Source: Antedon mediterranea (taxonomy: Eukaryota; Echinodermata; Crinoidea; Comatulida; Antedonidae). From it: a stretch of 64,000 nt of DNA. The notes beneath the pieces are model-generated. The model made no database searches. It worked only from the letters and a program-made list of their open reading frames with translations, and was not told the origin of the DNA. The DNA lies in contig NC_092671.1 of assembly GCF_964355755.1 (NCBI RefSeq), forward strand, positions 1,431,001-1,495,000, read 5' to 3'. The translations under genes were made by a program, and so were the position numbers. Shown in pieces: positions 23,327-36,500 of the stretch (the first letter of the stretch is position 1; each line of letters begins with the position of its first letter).

Positions 23327-26300
23327 TTTGCATGTCAAATTATGATCATAAAATTATACAAATATTATATTACTATCCAGTTGGCTAACAGTATGTTTTT
23401 CTTTATAATCTTACTGTACCTTGATATATTAAGTTTTTATGATCAAAAGATGTACTTTTTTTCTGTGTGTACCTTAATGTCTTGATGTACGTGTGATGAT
23501 TGGAACAATTGTACAGTAGTAGAAGCAATTCAGAGCTTTTTTACGGGTACATACAGTACATGTTAACAAATGTATTTGATGATTAAACAATTTAGTTGAA
23601 GCGTACTATATGTCGTTTTAATATTTAGATAGCGGGCTTATTGTAGCCTTTGGTTGTAAACACCTTGCATAATTGTGGCCTTAAAATACTTTTCCAAAAA
23701 ATAATATTGTTTAACCTTAAAACTGGAATGCCTTTTTAAGGTTATAAAATTGATAAATTAATACAAAATGATAAATAATATGTATTTTTCTTTTTTGAAC
23801 ATTTATATAGTTTTATCAACTTCAAAAACATAGTTTGAGTTTTAAAAAAATGCAAACAGACCAAATATTTAATCTTTTCATTGCCTTTGTAGGTGTGTCG
23901 TAACAGGTATTGTTTAGCATCTAAAGGATATGGTTGATTGACTCCGATGTATAGTGAGCGAGTAGGCATGCATTCACCATTCACAGTGGTTTTACTTGCA
24001 GATCTATTTTTCTACTTCTTGTTAATATAAAATAATCAATGTTAAGAATTTGGGTATTCCCCACCAACCATTGTAATTTATGTAATGTAATACAGTTTTA
24101 ATATTATATTTACACAGCATTTAAGAAATTTTAAACATAGAGAATAGTATATATCTCTAGGATAGAGTCTGACTTTTGTATGTTACGCTTATTACATAGA
24201 GATGTTATATTTAATGCTCATAGAGGCTTCAATGTTTTATGTAATTGAATTGGCTTGTTGACAGATTGGACATTAAAATTGTTTGTTTTACCAATTTTAT
24301 GTTTTTAAAATTAATCAAATGTATTTTTTTGTTCACAGTCACTACTGTATATTATCTGTTTTAATTATTAGTACTATAAAGAAATGTTTATGTATATTTT
24401 GCTGAATTTATATTTAAGTTAATTGTTAAGTTTTAGTTGTATCTTTATTACCAATATTATACTTTTTATTAACTCTCCCAGTACTAGTGGCCTAGCCCGA
24501 AAATCTGGTTTTAAATTGTATACTTTCTAAATACAGTAATCTGTACACACATTTGTTGTTGGACGAAATGAACAGATTTGACCAGTAGTAATAATTGGGT
24601 TTCCTATAAAGTTTACATTTTGAAAATGTAGTAATTTTACTAATAATTAGAAAAATGTTGTTTACTGTTACTACCTATTATTCAAGGAGTCTTTGCTACA
24701 GTTTAATAAAAGGAATAAGTAAGTCTTTAGGAAAATAAACAAAAAGCCTTTACATACCCTATTTTAAATGTATATACAGTACAACAGATGTACAGAAGTA
24801 CAATCAAGTTAACTGTAAAAAGATGTAAAGTTATAACACGCTGAATAAATTAAAATCGTATTAACACTAATTATTATCATCGATGTTTTCTCATTGAAAA
24901 CCAGACGAAGAGAGAGAAACTTACAAACAAGAAGAGTGTGTAAAACTCCGCGCGATTGTCCCTACAAGTCTGTAATTTCCTAATTGGACCAAAGAACCTT
25001 CATTCTAATTGGTCTAACCTTTTAAGCTACTGTACTTACTTACTATAAAAACCTTGAATTTGTGGACATTTTTATTCTGTATGATGACATTAAAAAAAAA
25101 AATTAATCCTGATACCTTGGCATACTAATACTACTAGATAAGTGTTTATTTTATGTATAATTTTCTTTATAATACACCATTTTTTATATTGTTTGGAGCT
25201 AATTTACTGGGAAAACCTTTGGGAGAACTCCATAATATTAATAAGAAAGAATGTCCATAATAAAATAAATTATTATAATTAAGATTCAAATACAGTATGT
25301 TTTAATTAGTTTGAATGTTAATTAAGTACTTCAGGCTGTACTGATACAAATAGCACAGCAGCCTGTGTTAATGTAGTATGTTATCTATGTATTGTAATGC
25401 ATTAACGAAAATATAATATAAACTGCCATAATAATTATATTCAAAAAATCAGAATATTTAGGAAAATAAGTTAATTTTTAATTATGCTTGTTAATCATGT
25501 TTTTGTTACCTTGGAGTTACATTTAAATATGTTACTTTTTTCTTTACATATTGTTTTGTTGCATATTATTAGGGACCATGTCAAATTATTCTACTGCAGT
25601 TTTACAGTAACTGCATATTGTTTACTATTTAACCTGTTTATGCAATTATTTATTTACTTTTTTTAGTAGAACCCTGATTATTGAACTGACATCCTCATAA
25701 TCTTCTACATTCAAATCAACTAAAATGTTAATGCAGTAACAAATGTAGTTACTGCAGTAGAGTAATTTTTATTTTGTATCGTGATATTCAACGTAGTCCC
25801 TTATTTTGTATTGTAATCTAAAACATAGAATATTAGCTTGTGTGCACTCATGCATGCATTCTGTTTATACAATAATCAATGTAATTAACATTATTATTTT
25901 ATAGTGACATTTTAAAGGTTTCTGTTGGTTGATATACACTGTTTAGAGAAAGAATGTGTAAATTAGCTATGGCTTGTTAGGCTTATTGAGTGATTTTAAA
26001 CCTGGTTGTAATAAGTACAGTCAAATTATTGGTTCAATAATAAACAAAATAATATGGGAAAATATTTTGTTGGTTTTTTTTATAGTTTTTTTTAACTAAT
26101 GTAAAAACGGAATTAAGTAGACATAGATTTACTTTGAACACATAAAGACTTTACACATAGGCCTACTTTAATTAACCAAAATTATCATACAATAATACTA
26201 TTGAAAAAAAACGTATTAAACTATTCTAGTTTGTAGACAGCGATTTACTCAATATTGGTGAAATATTTTGGCACACATGGTGTTTCATATGTATAACACT

Positions 26301-27224
26301 GGAATCTAGTTTTATATTAAAGACAAAAATCTAAATTCTGAATAGTGAACTAACAACATAAGAAAAACAATGACTAGAAGCTTGGGTAAGTGTAAATACT
26401 GCTTAAGCATATGTAACCAAATTGAAACAAAGAACGTGACATTTACTGGTATGATTTCATTGCTTTTAGTCTTCTGAATAAATACAATAATCATGGTTGT
26501 AATCAAACAATAAATAAATATCAGCATAACCCTGGACAATATGTTGTAATTTATGAATAATAAATTGACATATTAGGTCAAGTATATGTTTTCATTTTGT
26601 GTGTACATTAATACAGTAAACTCTCCCATTACTGGACTTTTTGTGAAGTACAAAAGGTCCAAAATTCATTTCAGTTTTAGATTTAATTTTATTTGCCAAT
26701 TTAAAATGGAAATAGTATGAGTACATTTTCAACATTAAATTCTAAAATGTATATTAATAAAATTATAACTATATACAAAATATTTAAACATACTATATAT
26801 TATTTTAAAACAATCAATATTTAAAAACAGACATAAAATACCACAGTGTAACGCATTCGGAAATACCAGACATATTAGCAAAGCCCAAAGGTGTCCGGTA
26901 TTGGGTTGGGAGAGTTGACTGTATTAACAATAATGTATACATTTTGATGGATTAATGTACATCAGCAGGAAACATACGGTGCCAGCTTTTTAAGAATAAT
27001 ATAATTTTATGACTTGCTCTTTGTATATATTATGCTGAACTTTGCTTGTAATAAAACAATCATAGAGTAATCATGTAAATATATTATACAAATGATATGA
27101 TAGACCATAGAGATAACTAAACAGCCTGTATTCATGGAAAGGAACTTTAGTCTCCTCGGCCTTATCATCCAATTACTGTAGTAATAAGCAAACAATGAAA
27201 ATTTGAAAATTATATAATTAATTA

Positions 27225-27585
27225 TTCAGTATGTTGAAAGATTACCAAATTGACTACACAGTAGGGCACAATAATAATTCTGATATTTTATATTGTAATT
27301 CATCATTGACACAATGGTAAAAATGCATTTATAATAATACAGTAATAGTTCATTCTTATATAGCGCATATAAGCAACCTCTCAATACATTATTACCTCAG
27401 TCATTTTTTAGATCAAACATATATGGAAACATACTCCCATAATAATGCAGCTAGTAATCAGTGCAAATAATTAATTATTCAATGTGTCGAAAGATTATCT
27501 AAAACTGGACTACACAGTAGGGCACAATGATAATTCTGATATTTTATATTGTAATTCATCATTGACACAATGATAAAAATGCATC
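27225..27585 (+). repeat. Pair of about 110-bp direct repeats flanking a SINE fragment
   Basis: Copies at about 27225-27335 and 27472-27585 share gactacacagtagggcacaa and ttctgatattttatattgta. The family B SINE tail lies between them. Confidence 0.8.
27350..27470 (-). mobile_element. SINE family B tail fragment
   Basis: On the minus strand the body word cagcta/gtttccatatatg and the tail tatgcgctatataagaatg match family B. The head is missing. Confidence 0.55.
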
Positions 27586-28715
27586 CCCATGTATACTGTA
27601 GTAGTAAACACTTTCAAAACATTTCCAAATTTCAAGTTTGTTGAATTAGCCAACACTGTTATGTACTCTCCTTTTCAAACCTTTTATGAGAACAAGTTGA
27701 GCTGATTTGGGCTGGTGACAGATCCAGCAATTAGTGATGCTAGCTTTAACAATAATCTGGTGTTAATAAACCTCATAATCTGGATTACCTCTACACTATT
27801 ATTATCATGGAGTACTCACTGATTTACTGATTACATTATCTATTGTTTAAAATACTATATTCTTTTCATTCATTCATTAATTCATTCATTGTATCTACTG
27901 TATGAAATCAGTACAATTTGAGTTATTGATTGAGACTTTAAAAGGGATGTACGGATATGGGAGGTGAAAATAATTGTGACATTCTAGTCAGGTGACCGCT
28001 TCATTTGCCTCTTAGCCCAGGTACACAAAGAAGTAATTCATCCACACAGTTGTTGCATGAAAAAAAGAAATTTATTTTTAAAGTATACAAGCATATCATA
28101 TAATCTTACTATAATCATACAAGTGGTTTTATGCAAATTAATTGACTGTAGCTCAATAAAATCTAAATTCTTATTATTTAGTATTCCATTATACTTGTGA
28201 TATAAAACTACATATAAATGTACTTAACAGTCAAAAGACGGAATTGGAAGGATGTAATCACGAAGTATCACATTTATACTTTCCAATTTGAAGAAATACC
28301 TCCTGATTCATTCTATTAAATGCAATTATTTATAATGAATATAAAAAAACGATACCAAAGCTTGGTTCCCTCAAGAATGCAACGTAAAAACGTAAACGCA
28401 CCACAGGTTATTGGACTAATCGAAGTGTGGATCATCAATTCACTTGCGCCTACGTTGGTTTGTTCCGTTCAAGTAGGAACCAAGCCCAAAGGAACCAGCT
28501 CATAGGGAAGATGAAAAAAGAAACCATTTCCAAATTCCTATACAATTTAATCATTGTTATGGGCTAACTATATAATTGTATTACCTCATCTACATATCCC
28601 TCACTTATTTATGTTACACTGGAAGAATTTTATTTTCAAAATGTTTTATGTATTTTTAAGTAATTTACTATGTATTAGTGTTACACATGCATTTTCAGAG
28701 GTAGTCTCTTGATAT

Positions 28716-29128
28716 TAATTCACAGAATATCACTAATCTTTTATAATTAATCCAGAGAATATCATTAATCTATTACAATAAATCCAGAGAATATTACTAA
28801 TCTCTTTATATTAATCTACAGAATATTGTTAATCTCTTCATATTATTATTAATCTAGAGAATATCACTAATCTAGTAATCCAGAGAATATCGCTAATCTA
28901 TTAATCCAGAAAATGTTACTAATCTTGTATTATTAAAGACATGATTTAATGACGGAGGATGTTTTAAATCTAGAGAATATTGTTAATCTCTTCATATTAA
29001 TCTAGAGAATATCACTAATCTATTAATCCAGAGAATATCACTAATCTAGTAATCCAGAGAATATCACTAATCTAGTAATCAAGAGAATATCACTAATCTA
29101 TTAATCCAGAAAATGTTACTAATCTTGT
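28716..29128 (+). repeat. Degenerate tandem array of about 25-bp units
   Basis: Some 15 units of the form aatccagagaatatcactaa with tct recur; a longer block ending in catgatttaatgac occurs twice (about 28940 and 29135), so part of the array was duplicated as a block. Confidence 0.85.
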
Positions 29129-30282
29129 AGTATCATGATTTAATGACAGAGGATGTTTTAAAAGACAATTAGGCTTGTTAACGGCATATGATACTATACA
29201 TTAATAAGCTGTTAACAATGGCAACTTGTAATAACTATACACACACAATCATACATACTTTGATATGAACAAGGTGGGCATATATTTTGTATCTACAATA
29301 ATTAAAAAAAAGAATTTTTAAATGTTATAAACAATCAGTTATTTTTACAATTTTGTTTATTTGTTCGTATTATTACCAATGATGGAAGTAAAAAATCAAA
29401 ATCAAAATATTCTTAAAATTATAAAATTAGTCTTTAAATTAATCAAGTACTCTATAAAAATGTATTGTACAGTAGTTTTTAAATTGTTGTTTTTTTCAGT
29501 TTGTACTTTACTCATATCATTTTTACACACCATTGATTTTCTTCCTTATAATGTTTACATTTTGATATTTAATGGTTGTCATTTGTCATATTTAAAAAAA
29601 GAGAATGGTCCTCCCTAAGTAGACTAATGGGCCTTATCTGAATAAAGTTACTTTAACCACGAGAGAAAGAACAGACTCCAGACCAGACTAAAAGGTCTCA
29701 TATTAAGCACCCATACATCCTGTTGGTTTTATATTTACAGACAAAATCATCTAAGTTAATGTTCTTGAAAAGACACATTTATCAACTATGTGATGTTAAA
29801 GGTAAGACCATGTTATGATAACATTTGATACATCAACATCCAACTAAAACACTTTACTGGCACATAGAACTGATCATTTCAAGTACATGCATAAAATACA
29901 TTAAAGTATGCATGTACTACACATATTGTTTGTAAAAACACATGAACATGTTTAATATGCTTGATGTTTAATAATGTGACTTATATGTAAAGTAATTCAA
30001 ATATCACATTCACAACATCAATAAAATAAGCACTTATTATATGTACAGTAGCATGTAGCATTGGAAGGGTTGCCATTACATGGGTAGCAATTAGCAAAAT
30101 TCTTTTTTCTATACAACATGCATAACACATGTACATAGCTTTTCTATATAACATGTGTAACACATGCATTGTCTATGAAATCTATGTATGCCGGGGTAAG
30201 CATGAAAGAGTAAACAAAATTACAGTAATAACACTTTCAATAACTGATATCATGACATAAACTTTCACACACTATCACATAA

Positions 30283-30404
30283 GTTCTGTCTACACTATCA
30301 AACTTTATGTGAAAAATTTGATGTGCCCATATAATATGGACTTGATGATGTTATATCACTACCATATTTGGGCACATCATAGTTTGATAGTGTAGACAGA
30401 GCTT
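30283..30404. mobile_element. Short Harbinger-like MITE downstream of the receptor gene
   Basis: The ends gttctgtctacactatcaaa and tttgatagtgtagacagagc are inverted, with TAA at both borders. Same family as 16448-16545. It sits about 100 nt past the receptor stop codon. Confidence 0.8.
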
Positions 30405-30459
30405 TAATCTATAATTTGGAAACATTCTTACATGGCTCTCTGTTTTAGTGAAGTCAGTC

Positions 30460-30465
30460 TTTATT
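30460..30465 (-). promoter_or_regulatory. Candidate poly(A) signal of the receptor gene
   Basis: AATAAA on the minus strand, 36 nt past the stop codon. It would give a very short 3' UTR. A MITE lies just beyond it, at 30283-30404, so a longer UTR would include that element. Confidence 0.4.
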
Positions 30466-30500
30466 TTTATATATATTGTTCAATATTGGCTTTGGTAGCC

Positions 30501-33500
30501 TTAAACTTTAACATCTTCGCCAGCAGCGAGGGAATCCAATGTCTTCTTAATTCGCAGTGTGGTTAGCCTAGCAGCTCCGTTATGATACCAACATTCTTTC
30601 ATCAGTTTTGCCATGATACGCATAGCCTGCAAAAAGTTACAATTATTATATAAAAACAAATATTGCATACTCAATAGCAATTGAGGGTCACACTATGAAT
30701 TGGCTACCATTTCAGTTCAACATCTACACATAGGTCACCCTATTAACTGGCTACCAACCACTCATCATGGGTCACAATATTAATTGCCTAATTGTTTAAA
30801 TAAATGATAGGTTGAATGAATATACATGTTTTGGATTACTTAATCCATTTTCATGATTGTACATACCTCAATAGAACTCCACCAGTTGGGGATAGAGGGC
30901 CTGTATTGATCAACACAAACAACTTTTCTCATTAAATCAATGTTGGGGTCTAACGGCACATACTCAAAGTAAGGCAAACAACTATCTTCAACGAAACCTG
31001 GAAAAATAAAAAAAAACAAACATTATTATCATAATATTATATCTCTCAAAGAACAATTATTAGGACTTTCTTTCTGGATGGTTTAGCTTATTGTTTAGTT
31101 TATTAGTATCTCCATTGAGATACTCATACTCATGTCAAGAGAGCGAATGCCAAAATGACACGGAACAATGCTTAAATGTGCCAGTCACCTAGTGCATGCG
31201 CATATCATAAAAATGACTTTATAGGGTAGCAGTCGACATAGTAGACGTGAAAATCTGAAAGTCCCTATTGTATTGGTAACAGCAACATGACAAGGAAGCA
31301 AGTAAAAAGGTCAGGCCGGGTAAATGTAAATAAAATGTCACTATTTGAGATTTATACGGAATCTTCGAATTTTGAAAAAAAAAAAAAAATGTGATTGTTT
31401 ACCTCCAATGGTACATCTTCTGGCAATCTCCCAGAAAACTAAGCCCAAGGCATAGACATCAGCTCGCTTAAAACAATCAAAGTGATGAATATTAATGGAC
31501 TCATCCAAGACCTCTGGCGACATGTAACGTTTAGTTCCGACTCGGTGGTTTGGAGCAATATCTACTTCATCCGTTGCCGAGTTATGACGCACAGCCAAAC
31601 CAAGATCGGCAATGGAGCACTGGCCGCTACGCATCACTAAGATGTTTGTGCTCTTTAAATCCCTATGTGCAATTGCTGGCTTGCCTATAGTAAAAGATAA
31701 TTAGATGCAGGTTATTTAACATCAAAATTAGAATATACTAGTATAGTGAAATCTATTGGTTAAACTAATTAAATTCATTCATTAATTTTTGTTATTTCAG
31801 ATACAGTAGTACATCCATGGACATAAACATACAATACAAAGAAAATAAAATTAAAAAAATAAATCATCATCGTAAACGCTAATCGTCTTTAGACATTGCG
31901 CATCTCACTTGTGTTCGTTTTTGAGCAAGCATATGAAAAGTTCTGTTTCTTTTTTGATGTTTGCCATCCATGTTTTTTCAATTTGTGAATACGTTTTTGA
32001 ATCTCAAAATGAAAAAGATACAACTGAAATTTTATGCCCAATTAGTGTCCTCTTTGCTTGAGTGTGCTTGTTAATTGATTTACTTTATCCTACCTTGCAT
32101 TCCAATGATTTCCATATGCAAATGAGTTAGACCATTAGCAATTGACCAGGCCATTTTAATCATTCCGTTTACAGTGATTGTTGTACGATTTAAGTAATCG
32201 TAGAGTGAGCCATACTCGTGATAGTCTGTGATCAGTAAAAGCTGCGTAGATATTCCACTATCTGAAAGACAAAAGACGCCAGACATGTTAACATACAAAA
32301 TTCTAAAATAATGAAAATACTGTGACGCTTGGAGTGCGAGTTCAGTGGTGGGTCCAGGATTTTTATTTAGTGGGGCCTAAAAATGGTAAAATGAAATGCC
32401 TAACAGAACCTATTATCCTATCATTGGCATTGCAAATTTGGAAATGGCTAGCCTCACTTAAGTTGTTTTCACGCTGCTGCTCTAGCCCGCTACGTCCCAT
32501 TAGGACTACTCAATCAGAAGCTAAAGCAAGCAGCAGTTATAGTTCTAAGGACAGACAGTTTTGTGAAAATGGAAACTCCACTATGATTTATTGATTCCAG
32601 CTGCTACAGTAGACCCAAAAAACGGCTGGGAAAGAGTCTATTAGGACATGTCATGCTAAAATTACAAATCCCTATATTCACTGTCAGTGTCAGATATTCA
32701 TTGAATTATTATTGAAACAGTCCATTAAAGTTTGTGTTTGTAATAGGATACTTCACAATTGAAATATCTAGGGTGATGAAGTGACCCCCAGATTTGACCT
32801 TAGCAATAAAATTAACTAAAGTGACAGAAATTGAGTATTCACTTCTGTAACAAAAAAGTAATATTTATTCACATATAAAAAATGAAAAGAAACCCAAAAA
32901 CCATTGTCTGACAGACAATTTAAGTATTTGTTGCTTTAAATTACATTTTTTCAGGTAAAATAACTATCTATTATGTGACAATAAAATGACACATTCAAAA
33001 ACATTTGAAATAAAAAATATTTTTCAATAAGCGAGCAGCGTTTTTTGTAAGAAATATTTCTTGTTTAATTAATGATGAAATGTCCAAGTTACCATTAACA
33101 ATTATGTTGTTTTATTTTAATATGTTTATAAATTTGTATTTATTGAATTCATTTTTAATGATACAGTACATGTCTCACCACAGTATCCAGCCAAGCATGC
33201 AGTTTTAATTTTTCTTTTTTTTCCTATGAAAAAGGACGTCAACTACTACAATGTCATAATGATTGTCTAGACATGAGCTTATATAAAAGGATAAAGCAAT
33301 GGCATTGTAAACACACCCCAGTCAAGTACATTCAATAAATTAAAAGCCATTACAACAGGTACATGCCAACTAATTATTGTACTAACATTACAGTGCTACA
33401 ATAAATCATCAATATACTGTATATTACTGTATATAAGAATTTAAGCGTTTTGTCAGTCAAGGTAACTAACAAGACTATTTTGCATTCAGTTGTAGTTGAA

Positions 33501-36500
33501 CAATTTAGTGATGGTGACCCTAAACAGCATATGCTGACAATCAATGGGCCCTCATATAAACATTTACTGTATAACAAAAAAGAATGGAGTTGCTTTTTAA
33601 AAAACAGGTAGATTAGATTAACATTTTGTCATCGCATTGTGATCATTTTTTATACAGTAGTTACTGTATAGAGATATTAATATCTCAATAGTTACTGTAA
33701 CAAAATATTACCTTGGATACTTTTCAGCTAACCTAACCTGGCCTACTTTTAATGTTTGATGTATGTTGAGAACAGGAACGCTAGTAGAACAAACACAAGA
33801 TAGAGAAATAACCTCATGACTTTTTACTTGACATGGTTATTATATGATCTACATTGTATGAGGGTCTGCACTAGAACAACATTCATTCTTCTTTTGTGCA
33901 AGCTTCAGGGAAAAAAACATAATAAAGTTAAAGTGTACATAAAAACTTGACAACAATACCTTTATTGTCAGCTGCAATGAATCCAAGGATATTTTTGTGC
34001 CGAAGCATAACAGTTTGGTAAATTTCTGCCTCTCGGAACCATGATTTTTCCTCACGGGTAGAGAAGACCTTGACAGCGACTGGTTCGTTCCGCCAACTCC
34101 CACGATACACCTCCCCATAACGCCCTTTTCCGATACATTCTTGTATGGTAATCTGGCGAGCAATTGTACGCTGCACAAGTAGAGGAAGCCCTGTAGATGT
34201 TAGAAAGAGATAATGGGTTAGAAATCGGACTGCTAAAGTCTCTGTTGTTGGTATTAACTGGCAATATGTATGTGTGTATTGTACATGTCTATCATGTCAT
34301 ACCAATTAAATTTAGTGGGTCAAATAATACATTTTTTCTTTTATATTTATTATCATATTTCAACCAATTTACAATATTTTTCAACATTTTTATTATTTTT
34401 CTAAAATAAGAAATGTTTTCCAAAAACTTGGCATGCCTCATGTCTGTTTTTTACTGTACTGTTTAAATTAGCTTTTTGATCATTCTATATTTAACACTGG
34501 TCAATGTACCAACAGGGCTGTTAGTTATTTGCATTTTGATTACAAATTATTATTTCTATTCAGAATTTAGAAATAAACATTTAAAAATATTGATAATTAA
34601 ATTGGTTTCTACAAAAAAAAAAGAATCCAACAATATTTAATACTATGAAAAAAAAAAATTATTATTATCGTTTCTAGTTATACATTTTTAAATAAATATC
34701 TGAATCACAACTGAAATCAAAAATTAATGAATAGTATAAGTTGAAAAATTCAAGATAAAAGCACATTTTGTTTAGTGAACAAATGACTGAGCGTATTTGG
34801 AAAAGTAGTACTGTACATTTTTGTTGTATTTATATATTTAGGAAAATTGCCTAAGGCTAATCATAAGCCAAGGATAACCATAAGCGAATTCATTCACTAT
34901 CCGTCTTAAAGGTGGCAATCTCATTCACAAGAGAAATATACACAAGATGCTCTACTGTAAAGTCTTTGAGAGTGGAGTAATGAACTGTCATTAGAAAAAA
35001 TCCTGACACTGACAGGACTTGAACCCAGGACACTTGGATAGATAGCCAAGCCAAGCCAAGCATCATAACCACCAAGCCTCAACTCAACAAAATCAGAAAT
35101 TGACTAATCAACTGTAAAATAATGTGTAAGACAAGACAGAGAGTATTTCATACTTCGTTACTTGTATATTATTCTTGAAATCACATGGGCATCCCAAATT
35201 ATCTAACGTAATTGCCTAGCTACAGGATATAAAAGGTTTCCCACACGAATGTCTAGACAGGGGAATGACGCAGTAGCACAGAGAGAGAAACAGAAATAGT
35301 AAAGACTAATAATATTAAGTCATTAGTACTCTTAAACTAGCATAGTGAAATATTACATATTTTAAGTACAGTAGTACGAATGTATTTTTTGGTTACTGTT
35401 TTATAATTTTACCTAATATTTATTGATACAAAAAAAGTGATGAGAATCTCCATAGCATTTCTATTTTTCCCCCCTAATTAATGTTATTTTACAATATACA
35501 GTACAGTATACAGTATGAAAACAAAATATAAAGCATAAAATGACTGATGTGTATTTCTGTGAAACAGAACTTAGATCCAGACGAAGATTAACATGCATAT
35601 TTGCAATTTTTCAACAAAAAACATGTAGTATTTTTTTAGCACAAAAAAGAATGTAATTGGAACTTGTAACAAAATAATCTTACTACTGTATGTCCGGCAG
35701 GGTCCAATGACATTAGATAAACAATGCTATTGTCTACAGCACCCTCGGTAGATATGTTAATACTCTGAACATTAGCATACATTATTCAAAATGTCAATGC
35801 CATAGTATGAAAGTACAAACAAAAGAAATTAAATAAATTCTACACAATATTCTTCTAAATTGAAATTTGTTTCGAACAATTTACCAAACTGTGAAATATA
35901 CTGTATGTATGTAAATGTAAGCATACAGTAGATATCTATTATCAAAAATGTTAAATTTATTATATTTTATCAATCTAAAGCCTCTTTCTCACAGATGTGT
36001 CTGCAATATACCGGTACAGTGCTGGCGTCGTGCCGGTATCGTGACCGGCATATACCCATTCTCATCGGACTATCGTGCCGGAAATATAACCGGTATATAC
36101 CGGCTTTCTGTGAGAAAGGAGTCGGGCATATTCGGCCAATAAAAAGTCTCTGACAAAATAATTATTGAGGGCGTCCTTTATTGTTATTATTTTTGTCTAG
36201 GGATATATGGCGGCGAATGTTAGGTTACAGATTATTATCTTCCTTTATAGCATATTTATGCAATATATGCTATGTACAGTATATTCTGCATATATTATAC
36301 AGGTACAGCAATTAATTAGCCGTCATCGGCAATCTGTAAAACACCTTAGAAGGCTGTACAATTTACAAGGCGACGAAGGGTCAGGCTAGTTAGGCACCAA
36401 CAAAGAGCTAGAGCCTAGGCCTATATGGCCTAGGCCCCTAGGCCTGCTATAGATTATGCTACAAATTTCTTCTTGTCCCCTTATTTTAAGCAGCTCTCTT

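Larger units (their letters stand above)
23330..28700. other. Non-coding stretch between the LRR and receptor genes
   Basis: AT-rich, holding only the direct repeats and SINE tail near 27.2-27.6 kb. Open frames here are AT-driven and show no motif. Confidence 0.6.

Noticed and set aside
28716-29128. CRISPR-like array
   Set aside because: Units are contiguous and degenerate with no unique spacers, in a eukaryotic genome; it is a simple tandem repeat.
33849-34264. Two overlapping minus-strand frames besides the kinase frame
   Set aside because: They are shadow frames of receptor exon 5 (33960-34190), which carries the kinase Gly loop and Lys.
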